Source: Cyanobacteria bacterium UBA11370
GTDB taxonomy: Bacteria; Cyanobacteriota; Cyanobacteriia; Cyanobacteriales; Coleofasciculaceae
Length of the DNA: 15,260 bases
Assembly: GCA_003486645.1 (NCBI GenBank)
Contig: DNGI01000185.1
Location: forward strand, 1 to 15,260
Reading direction: 5' to 3'
Below, piece by piece: positions 1 through 4,935 of the stretch (position 1 is the first letter of the stretch; each line of letters begins with the position of its first letter). The position numbers were made by a program, and so were the translations under genes. Below the pieces are notes generated by a model. That model was not told the DNA's origin, ran no database searches, and saw nothing but the letters and a program-made list of their open reading frames with translations.

Positions 1-143
1 TTGCACCTTCTCAATAAGTCGAAAAACCTACCCCCCCAGCCCCCTCCCCTGCAAGGGAAGGGGGAGCCGGAAATCAAAGCTCCCCTCTCCTCTTAGGGGA
101 GGGGTTGGGGGAGGGGTCAAATGGGTAATTGAGAATGGTGCAA
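1..143. mobile_element. MITE-like inverted-repeat element
   Basis: The first 15 bases (TTGCACCTTCTCAAT) are mirrored at 128-143 (ATTGAGAATGGTGCAA), with one base of length difference. These make terminal inverted repeats around about 110 bp of G/C-tract sequence. Inside are two smaller fold-back units: C-rich then G-rich tracts around 36-66, and CTCCCCT...AGGGGAG around 90-118. There is no coding capacity. This is the architecture of a miniature non-autonomous element, or of a cyanobacterial intergenic repeat. The left end is exactly at the window edge, so the true boundary and any target duplication cannot be judged. Confidence 0.5.
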
Positions 144-346
144 GATGTCAAGTTAATTAAACCTCTCCAAAAAAACAATCTCAAACCCTTACTCAAGACT
201 AAAACTTGCTAACTTGCTTTAACATTTTATTTATAAATAGCATACCTGAAAACCTAGTGTCTTTAGACCGGGGATGTAGAGGGAACTCCCGAAGGGTAAG
301 GGCAAGTAGGTTAAAGCCTAGACTGTAAAACAATTTTGATTTAACA
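144..346. other. Intergenic region, no confident gene
   Basis: This stretch of about 200 bp lies between the left inverted-repeat element and the antitoxin gene. It is A/T-rich to about 240, then more G-rich and structured (GTC-TTTA-GAC near 260; GGGAACTCCC near 281-290). One plus-strand frame is open from about 240 to a TAA at 326-328 and has no start codon. It could be the 3' tail of a lost gene, for example a transposon-associated one, but I do not recognise the peptide. No convincing Shine-Dalgarno sequence precedes the ATG at 347. Confidence 0.3.
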
Positions 347-601
347 ATGCTAAGGACATTCAGGGCTTGGTTGAAAGGAAGCCGTCTAGAGTGGATCGAT
401 GAGATACCTGAATTTGGGAATCAACTTATCCAAGTCCACGTTACACTTCTTGAGAATGAACCCGACTTAGGAGCAAGGGTACGCGGGCGTAAAATGGCTG
501 AGATACTGGAAAAACTTAGTGCTTGTCAAGTACTAACAGATGTCGAGCCAGTGGCTTGGCAGCGAGAAATTCGTCAGGATCGTTCACTTCCAGGACGATA
601 A
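347..601 (+). CDS. VapB-like antitoxin of a PIN-toxin module
   Basis: This 84-aa protein begins MLRTFRAWLKGSRLEW and ends with a basic, proline-containing tail (WQREIRQDRSLPGR). It resembles the small antitoxins that cyanobacteria encode directly before PIN-domain (VapC-type) ribonucleases. A Lys/Arg stretch followed by KMAEILEKL at residues about 49-57 suggests a helix in the middle, and the C-terminal tail is the part expected to block the toxin active site. The toxin reading frame starts only 3 bp after the stop, the usual spacing of such operons. That toxin is broken (see 605-966), so this is an intact-looking orphan antitoxin. It may still bind DNA or neutralise a related toxin elsewhere; this is inference. 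The family call rests on length, ends and the downstream PIN remnants. Confidence 0.7.
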   Translation: MLRTFRAWLKGSRLEWIDEIPEFGNQLIQVHVTLLENEPDLGARVRGRKMAEILEKLSACQVLTDVEPVAWQREIRQDRSLPGR

Positions 602-661
602 AACGTGCTACTTGATAGTAACATCATCATCTACTCTGCTCAACCCGAACACACTCAGCTA

Positions 662-780
662 ATACCAAATCCGGTTTAATAATCCATTTTTACGACCAAT
701 GGTAGAGACGTTGCAATGCAACGTCTCTACAGCGTTTTGGCAATTGTGCTTAAAGGGGGTATATTAACCGGATTTGGTAT
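662..780. mobile_element. 119-bp MITE, copy 1, inside the PIN toxin gene
   Basis: The ends are inverted repeats: ATACCAAATCCGGTT at 662 and its complement ending at 780. The centre (702-730) is a perfect 29-base palindrome with 14-base arms around one A. The left flank is 40 bp and the right flank 50 bp. The copy at 10266-10384 has exactly the same design in opposite orientation. Both copies begin aTACC and end GGTAt, so a TA target duplication (IS630/Tc1-like) is possible but cannot be told from the repeat itself. There is no open frame, so movement would need a transposase supplied from elsewhere. Confidence 0.8.
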
Positions 781-858
781 AATATCATGTCCAGCTAATT
801 ACCCTGACTAAAATTTCTTCCCCTTCTCCCCCTCTCCCTCTCTCCCCCTCAGTCTTTT
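781..858. other. Pyrimidine-rich insert between the toxin fragments
   Basis: About 78 bp between the right end of the 119-bp element and the point where PIN coding resumes. From about 815 to 850 it is an almost pure C/T run (CCCCTTCTCCCCCTCTCCC type), like low-complexity tracts elsewhere in this window (15137-15190). It does not translate into PIN sequence in any frame I read, so it replaces rather than interrupts the missing middle of the toxin. Confidence 0.5.
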
Positions 859-937
859 TTAGTACATGGACTAACCTTGATAACAAGAAACACAAATGAT
901 TTCCGTTGGATTGCCCAGCTTGAGCTGCTCAATCCTT

Positions 938-967
938 TTGAGACTGATGAACCCGGAGGGGTATAAT
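938..967 (+). promoter_or_regulatory. Putative sigma70-type promoter for the carotenoid protein gene
   Basis: TTGAGA (938-943) and a perfect TATAAT (962-967) are separated by 18 bp, about 65 bp before the chosen ATG at 1034. The -10 box overlaps the stop codon of the toxin remnant, so the last codons of the dead gene may now serve as promoter DNA. This is predicted from sequence only. Confidence 0.5.
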
Positions 968-1033
968 ATCAGCAATGATTGTAGCTCTTTAATTAAAAGT
1001 TCAGCTATCACCCATCCTGGCTCTGGAAAACGA

Positions 1034-1549
1034 ATGACGTTCACCTCTTCTCATAACTCGCCTGTAACCGTTAACCTCACGCCAGCCGTCAATGAACTGT
1101 TTACGGCGTTCAAATCCCTGTCCGTTGACGATCAGTTGGGGCTACTGTGGATGATTTATCATAATCTGGGTTGTTCGCTCACGCCAATCCCTCCAGGCGC
1201 AGCGCGGTTATTTTTAACTCAAGGATTGCTGCATCGCATCAAGCAAATGGCTCCTACTGACCAGTTAACCACAATACGCGATCTGATGATGGGAGCAGAT
1301 ACGGCGATCGCACGTCAGTATGGATTATTCGTCCCAACTACAAAGCTGGCGTTTTGGCATCAGCTTTTTGAATGGATGTCGATGGGTGACGTTGTACCCC
1401 TAGCAGCAGGCTATCAACTTTCACCCCAAGCGGCAGTACTGTTCAAGAAGGTAGCGTCACTGGCATTAAATGAGCAAAGTGCTTTGGTGTGCTGGATTGT
1501 TACAACTATCGGCATTGCCCCTGTGACGGTTGAAGAAGCTGTTGTCTAA
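1034..1549 (+). CDS. Helical carotenoid protein (HCP), OCP N-terminal domain homologue
   Basis: This 171-aa protein is a stand-alone version of the all-helical, carotenoid-binding N-terminal domain of the orange carotenoid protein. Such proteins bind a keto-carotenoid and act as singlet-oxygen or excitation quenchers. Family landmarks are DDQLGLLWMIYHNLG (32-46), TKLAFWHQLFEWM (103-115) and PLAAGYQLSPQA (122-133). By eye alignment, W39, Y42 and W108 match the OCP carotenoid-tunnel residues W41, Y44 and W110. The Arg that in OCP (R155) makes a salt bridge to the C-terminal domain appears to be Cys153 here, consistent with a protein that never had that domain. I start at ATG 1034 because it aligns with OCP and follows GGAAAA. 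Upstream in-frame ATG codons at 896 and later would lie in the toxin remnant. No C-terminal-domain homologue is nearby. The HCP clade is not assigned. Confidence 0.88.
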   Translation: MTFTSSHNSPVTVNLTPAVNELFTAFKSLSVDDQLGLLWMIYHNLGCSLTPIPPGAARLFLTQGLLHRIKQMAPTDQLTTIRDLMMGADTAIARQYGLFVPTTKLAFWHQLFEWMSMGDVVPLAAGYQLSPQAAVLFKKVASLALNEQSALVCWIVTTIGIAPVTVEEAVV

Positions 1550-1866
1550 TTGTACTCAACCTCTAAAAGCCCGACTGTCACCGCACCGAAGGCAAAGGCA
1601 AATCCCATGGGTAGCGGTGACTTAAGCGCATAACTTAATATAGCGGCAGCAACGGTTGCGATCGCTGCACTCATTGACCAAAGTTTTTCTTGCCCACTTA
1701 ATCCTTTTTCGGCTTTAATTCCGCGCAGTGCTTCTACAGGAATTGGTTCTGGCATTACTGCTCCTGGTGGAAACGCCCAGTAGAGATCGCGTTCGATATA
1801 TAAATCTGTCCAGCCGTTATCATAACACCATTCATGCAGCCAGTCTTCACAGTAATGCTTGATCAT
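1546..1866 (-). CDS. Small conserved-type membrane protein, function unknown
   Basis: This 106-aa protein has a soluble N-terminal half rich in acidic and aromatic residues (CEDWLHEWCYDNGWTDLYIE at 6-25, then WAFPPGAVMPEPIP at 30-43). Two adjoining hydrophobic segments follow at about 64-82 and 85-101, suggesting a helical hairpin in the membrane with the N-terminal region outside the bilayer. The Trp-, Pro- and Cys-containing N-terminus does not look random, and codon use is ordinary, so I accept it as a gene. I think similar proteins exist in other cyanobacteria but cannot name the family. Its last 4 bp overlap the end of the convergent carotenoid protein gene, so the two transcripts collide tail to tail. 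No good ribosome-binding site is visible before the ATG at 1866. Confidence 0.72.
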   Translation of the reverse strand: MIKHYCEDWLHEWCYDNGWTDLYIERDLYWAFPPGAVMPEPIPVEALRGIKAEKGLSGQEKLWSMSAAIATVAAAILSYALKSPLPMGFAFAFGAVTVGLLEVEYN

Positions 1867-2139
1867 AGCAGTTGGTTAAAAAAACTTAAATTTGTTTCAT
1901 CTATATCAATTCAAAAAATAAGGATAACAGAACCTAGTCAGGTCGAAGCGGAAGAAAAAACAAATTTTTACACAAAGGCTTGAACCCTAAGCGGTACAAC
2001 ATTTCAATCTTAGCCAAAACCGATTGAAAAAGAGGGATAGCCTGGGAGATAGTTTGCTTATCCTTACCCTCTGCCTTGAGGATTATTTCTGTACTCATGG
2101 CGATGTAGCCAATCAGTCAGCTTTATTTCAAGTGTTTCG
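1867..2139. other. Intergenic region with one strong hairpin
   Basis: A 273-bp gap between two minus-strand genes. At 2002-2029 TTTCAATC and GATTGAAA form a perfect 8-bp stem with a 12-base loop. It sits about 110 bp past the stop of the membrane protein gene at 2140-2616 but lacks a clear U-run in that direction, so I do not call it a terminator. A weak plus-strand open frame from TTG 2024 mostly overlaps the opposite-strand gene and has no family features. Nothing else is supported. Confidence 0.45.
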
Positions 2140-2616
2140 CTATTTTGCGGGAATGTTTGCTCCGAACAATAGGGGCGTATCGAGAATCTTAAACTGTATT
2201 AATGCCAAAATTAGGAGGGTGTAGACGGTTGAAGAAACTAAGCCTGTTAATAACTCTTTTTTTAGATTGCGTTCTTGGGGTTGGTTTTGCAAAACATCGA
2301 TAGCCCCGGCTTGCATCAAAAGAATACCCGCAATGTTAGAAATCCAATACCCTACGATTGAGCAAGGCATCAATAAACTTGGGGAAAGTAAACTACAGAC
2401 ATACCCAAAGCCATAAGCAACTGGGAGATTGAAAAATAAGTCATTCCACCAGCACAGAGGTGAGAGCAAATAGCCAATGATGAAAAATAATCCGCCTCTT
2501 AATTTTTTAAGGATGGCTTTTATGTTAAAGCCCTGTTGATCTGCGTCTGATAACTGCTCAGGGATAATTTGATTGGTTAGGCTCAATTCTTCAGTGGTAT
2601 TGTGGCTGTTTTTCAC
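2140..2616 (-). CDS. Polytopic membrane protein of unknown function
   Basis: This 158-aa protein has a polar N-terminus (1-39, with several Asp/Glu/Gln) followed by about three to four hydrophobic segments: roughly 41-58, 64-83, 85-105 and 123-143. The region LSPLCWWNDLFFNLPVAYGF contains charged and aromatic residues between helices 1 and 2 that could be functional. I do not recognise the family. It lies downstream of the LysR gene in the same direction with a 100-bp gap (2617-2716), so it could be co-transcribed with the regulator or have its own promoter in that gap. The consistent membrane topology and polar ends favour a real gene over the plus-strand frames that overlap it. Confidence 0.65.
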   Translation of the reverse strand: MKNSHNTTEELSLTNQIIPEQLSDADQQGFNIKAILKKLRGGLFFIIGYLLSPLCWWNDLFFNLPVAYGFGYVCSLLSPSLLMPCSIVGYWISNIAGILLMQAGAIDVLQNQPQERNLKKELLTGLVSSTVYTLLILALIQFKILDTPLLFGANIPAK

Positions 2617-2716
2617 AATAACTCCTCTATTCCGATGTATTTATCGTATTTTAATATAGATATGGCTAAAAAGTCTAGTGCAGGATGGTTTTATTTCTTG
2701 AAGGATAAACTCTATT

Positions 2717-3634
2717 TTAGGCCATTAACATCTGTTCAAACGCTTGTGATAGGCGAGTTTGAAACCGTTGTCGATGCTTTAGCTTCAAAAAAGGTCGGAC
2801 GATTTCCACGATTGCACTAGGTTTTTTTCGGTTGTCTATAATTTTAAGTGAACGAAGAGTATCAAGCTGTAGTTCTTTTTCTACCATCAACTCAGAAATA
2901 GCTGTTGCACCTACACCGCTTTCAACAACAGCCTTGACCATTTCACCACTATTTAATACTAAAATGATATCTAATTCAGCGGGTTGGATGCCCCAATCTT
3001 GCAAGGTTTCCTCAAAACGTTGCTGCGTTCCAGAACCCGACTCTCGCATCACCCAATCTGTTATCGAAAGTTCGGTTAAGAGAATCTCTTTACGTTCAAA
3101 CCAAGGGTGAGATTGACCAACTACAATAAGTAAGCGATCGCCCCCCACAACTTCTTCCTCTAGACTATTTTTAACGGCTGGTTGAACCACTCCTTCCACT
3201 AAACCTAAATCAAACTGTCCTGTCGCCGTTCCGGTACAAATTGCTTCGGTATTAGCGAGGGTACAATCAACCGAAATATGGGGATATTGGCGCTTAAATT
3301 GGCTAATTTTTTGAGGTAGCCAGTAGTTACCAATTGTGAGACTTGAGCCTAATTTTAACTCCCCCCGTTGTAAATTATTTAATTCTCGCAATCCACGTTC
3401 AGTTAGGGTCACTTGATCCAAAATTTTTTGGGCTTCTACTTGTAGTAATTTTCCGGCTTCGGTAATCTCAATATGGCGACCAATACGATGGAACAATTTC
3501 ACCCCATACTGTTCTTCTAAGTTTTGGATCGCCGCACTAACCGCAGGTTGAGTAATGTAAAGTTCTTCCGCCGCACGGGTAAAATGTAAGTGTTCGGCTA
3601 CGGCTAGGAAAATTCGCAACTGTTCAAGGGTCAT
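2717..3634 (-). CDS. LysR-family transcriptional regulator
   Basis: This 305-aa protein is standard LysR length. The winged helix-turn-helix occupies residues 1-60 with the family signature (MTLEQLRIFLAVAEHLHFTR, then AAEELYITQPAVSAAIQNLE). A linker helix follows at about 60-88, and a periplasmic-binding-protein-like effector domain from about 92 (GELKLGSSLTIGNYWLP) to 295. The style, including SSLTIGNYWLP and GSGTQQRFEE, is close to the CysL/YeiE/CbbR-like branch that senses small anions or metabolites, but the effector cannot be read from the sequence. Its start codon is only 11 bp from that of the divergent CadD-type gene, the typical arrangement of a LysR protein and its target. The start is fixed by the conserved LysR N-terminus. 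No Shine-Dalgarno sequence precedes it. Confidence 0.92.
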   Translation of the reverse strand: MTLEQLRIFLAVAEHLHFTRAAEELYITQPAVSAAIQNLEEQYGVKLFHRIGRHIEITEAGKLLQVEAQKILDQVTLTERGLRELNNLQRGELKLGSSLTIGNYWLPQKISQFKRQYPHISVDCTLANTEAICTGTATGQFDLGLVEGVVQPAVKNSLEEEVVGGDRLLIVVGQSHPWFERKEILLTELSITDWVMRESGSGTQQRFEETLQDWGIQPAELDIILVLNSGEMVKAVVESGVGATAISELMVEKELQLDTLRSLKIIDNRKKPSAIVEIVRPFLKLKHRQRFQTRLSQAFEQMLMA

Positions 3635-3645
3635 TCGATTTTGGT
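3635..3645. promoter_or_regulatory. 11-bp divergent gap between LysR and CadD-type genes
   Basis: The two ATG codons (LysR on minus at 3634, transporter on plus at 3646) are separated by TCGATTTTGGT only. Both starts are supported by family N-termini. Promoters and operators for each gene must therefore lie inside the other's coding sequence, or the transcripts are leaderless. No ribosome-binding site is present for either gene within the gap. Confidence 0.6.
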
Positions 3646-4314
3646 ATGAGTTGGTTTGTTAGCGCAATTATTGCAGGAATCACATCGTTTGTTGCCACAA
3701 ACATCGATGACATTTTAATTCTGATGATATTTTTTACGCAAGTAAATTCTACATTGCGTCGCAGACATATTGTTGTTGGTCAGTATTTGGGTTTTATAGC
3801 AATTTTATTGGCTAGTCTTCCGGGTTTCTTAGGTGGTTTAATTTTACCGAAACCTTGGATTGGATTACTCGGTTTAGTTCCCATTGGTATAGGTATCAGT
3901 CATCTTTTAAATCGGGAGAAGGATGAAGAGGTAATACAGGTAGTATCGGAGCAATTTAACCCCTCAACAGCGAATGGATCGTTGAGATCAATTCTAGGGA
4001 GTTTAGTCAATCCCCAAACCTTTAATGTAGCCGCCGTAACATTTGCTAATGGGGGAGATAATATCGGGATCTATGTGTCGTTGTTTGCGAGTATTAATTT
4101 AGCGAGTTTGGGAGTAATTTTAGGTGTGTTTTTTTTGCTGATTGGAGTTTGGTGTTATCTAGCTTATCGTTTAAGTCGCCAGCCTGCGATCGCGCATATT
4201 TTGGCTCGTTATGGCCACGCTATTGTTCCTTTCGTATTGATTGGTTTGGGAATTTTTATCCTTGTCGAAAGCGGCAGTTATACTTTATTCAAAACTATTA
4301 TTTTTTTCAATTAA
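3646..4314 (+). CDS. CadD-family (LysE superfamily) cation transporter, copy 1
   Basis: This 222-aa membrane protein has about six hydrophobic segments: near 3-17, 23-33, 45-67, 70-88, 153-175 and 192-208. The family hallmark TNIDD (18-22) lies in the first helix, with a matching acidic element NGGDNIGIY (135-143) in the second half. RRRHIVVGQYLGF (38-50) is the conserved cytoplasmic loop into helix 2. Staphylococcal CadD of this family gives cadmium resistance, but substrates in cyanobacteria are not established, so the ion is unassigned. The start is confirmed by alignment with the paralogue at 6472 (MSGLVTAI versus MSWFVSAI). It is divergent from and probably controlled by the LysR gene. 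A linker of about 25 polar residues (90-115) differs between the two copies. Confidence 0.85.
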   Translation: MSWFVSAIIAGITSFVATNIDDILILMIFFTQVNSTLRRRHIVVGQYLGFIAILLASLPGFLGGLILPKPWIGLLGLVPIGIGISHLLNREKDEEVIQVVSEQFNPSTANGSLRSILGSLVNPQTFNVAAVTFANGGDNIGIYVSLFASINLASLGVILGVFFLLIGVWCYLAYRLSRQPAIAHILARYGHAIVPFVLIGLGIFILVESGSYTLFKTIIFFN

Positions 4315-4398
4315 ATATTAGTCAAGTTGGCTTGAGCTGATAATTATAAACCAATCTATTGCTAATAGCTAATAGGCTTCTTACTTACAGTCGAAGTG

Positions 4399-4417
4399 AT
4401 ACCAAATCCGGTTAATA
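4399..4417. repeat. Solo terminal repeat of the 119-bp mini-element
   Basis: ATACCAAATCCGGTTAATA is identical for 19 bases to the outer end of the 50-bp arm of copy 1 (read inward from 780). Similarity stops abruptly there, with no central palindrome and no second end. It is either a decayed copy or a related element sharing only its terminus. Confidence 0.6.
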
Positions 4418-4527
4418 CAGATTACTTACGGTTGTGAATAAACCCTCTTAACTATAAATTAGGCTGGATTTTCTACTGGTCTATCTAAATAGGATTTGCT
4501 ATGACCAAAGCTAACCCGGTACAAGCC

Positions 4528-4543
4528 TCCCCTTTTAAGGGGA
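4528..4543. repeat. Short perfect hairpin
   Basis: TCCCCTT and AAGGGGA pair perfectly around a TT loop. It lies 210 bp past the stop of the first CadD-type gene and lacks a following U-run on either strand, so a terminator role is uncertain. Similar C/G-tract hairpins are common cyanobacterial intergenic repeats. Confidence 0.35.
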
Positions 4544-4751
4544 AAAGTTAGGAGTGGAAGTTCAAGCTTCTTCCAAAAACTCGCATAAAAGCCGTGTGCC
4601 TCCTGCCTCCTGCCTTCATCGACGGACAACCAACAACCAACACCTGTTAATCACTTTTTTTTATCGATTTAACAAAAAAGACTATTTGATTCTATAGTTC
4701 AAGTCGCCTAAAGTAACGATTGAGGCTTTTGCATCGGGTTCTAGCTGAGGC

Positions 4752-4858
4752 AGTAAGCTGAGACGCATTTAAATTGGATATTGTCTGTTGCCTGTTGCCT
4801 GTTGCCTGTTGCCTTTGGCCAAATCTTCATACGAAGTTTAAATGCACAACAGCTTACT
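4752..4858. repeat. 107-bp inverted repeat with heptamer array in its loop
   Basis: The left arm is AGTAAGCTG (4752-4760), AGAC, GCATTTAAA (4765-4773). The right arm is TTTAAATGC (4837-4845), ACAA, CAGCTTACT (4850-4858). Both 9-bp blocks pair perfectly, separated by a symmetrical 4-base mismatch. The enclosed segment contains four TGTTGCC heptamers and a small CTTC-ATAC-GAAG hairpin. It looks like a third kind of mini-element, or a structured RNA or cruciform upstream of the permease. Only one copy is present in the window. Confidence 0.6.
4786..4813 (+). repeat. TGTTGCC heptamer tandem repeat, four units
   Basis: Four exact head-to-tail copies of TGTTGCC (4786, 4793, 4800, 4807), with a degenerate fifth (TTTGGCC). 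This matches the class of short tandemly repeated repetitive heptamers known from heterocystous and other filamentous cyanobacteria. No function is implied. Confidence 0.85.
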
Positions 4859-4869
4859 CCTCTCTTCAA

Positions 4870-4900
4870 GTCGAGCAAAAATTTATTGCTCAAGCTCGAC
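4870..4900. promoter_or_regulatory. Hairpin/possible operator upstream of the APC permease
   Basis: GTCGAGC (4870-4876) and GCTCGAC (4894-4900) pair perfectly. An alternative inner pairing GAGCAA/TTGCTC is also possible (4874-4879 with 4886-4891). A weak promoter-like pair, TTGCTC (4886-4891) and TAATTC (4909-4914) at 17-bp spacing, overlaps it and ends 21 bp before the ATG at 4936. A dyad over a -35 box is consistent with a repressor or activator site; this is inference. Confidence 0.35.
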
Positions 4901-4935
4901 AGTCAACATAATTCTGTAAGCTAAGAAACTGCGCT

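Larger units (their letters stand above)
605..966 (+). pseudogene. VapC-type PIN-domain toxin, interrupted and missing its centre
   Basis: Two pieces of one PIN ribonuclease survive. Starting at GTG 605, 3 bp after the antitoxin stop, the frame reads VLLDSNIIIYSAQPEHTQL (605-661): the classic PIN N-terminus with the first catalytic Asp. It runs straight into a 119-bp mini-element. The C-terminus resumes at about 859 (FLVHGLTLITRNTNDF, then RWIAQLELLNPFE) and stops at TAA 964-966; TRNTNDF carries the last conserved acidic residue. Family members are about 130 aa. Only 19 + 35 codons remain, so roughly 75-80 central residues, including the middle acidic residues, are gone, replaced by the element (662-780) and a pyrimidine-rich insert (781-858). 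It cannot encode an active nuclease. Confidence 0.82.
4315..4935. other. 620-bp repeat-rich intergenic region
   Basis: There is no gene here. Contents in order are a lone end of the 119-bp element (4399-4417), a perfect TCCCCTT/AAGGGGA hairpin (4528-4543), a short CTCCTGC-type tandem near 4600, a T-run and A-run around 4648-4680, a long inverted repeat enclosing heptamer repeats (4752-4858) and a hairpin close to the APC permease start (4870-4900). The density of repeats suggests an insertion-tolerant spacer separating the LysR/CadD unit from the permease. Confidence 0.6.

Noticed and set aside
896..1033. Longer N-terminus for the carotenoid protein starting at ATG 896
   Set aside because: The added 46 residues overlap the toxin remnant in another frame and have no counterpart in OCP-family N-termini, which begin about where ATG 1034 lies.
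2024..2224. 66-aa plus-strand frame from TTG
   Set aside because: It overlaps the 3' end of the minus-strand membrane protein gene, has no ribosome-binding site and shows no family features.
2602..3110. Plus-strand frames at 2602-2820 and 2832-3110
   Set aside because: The second lies wholly, and the first partly, on the opposite strand of the LysR gene. Their composition is that of antisense shadows.
4149..4340. 63-aa frame inside the first CadD-type gene
   Set aside because: It is an out-of-frame shadow of a well-supported membrane protein.
4786..4813. Short CRISPR array
   Set aside because: The units are 7 bp and contiguous, with no spacers, so this is a simple heptamer tandem repeat.
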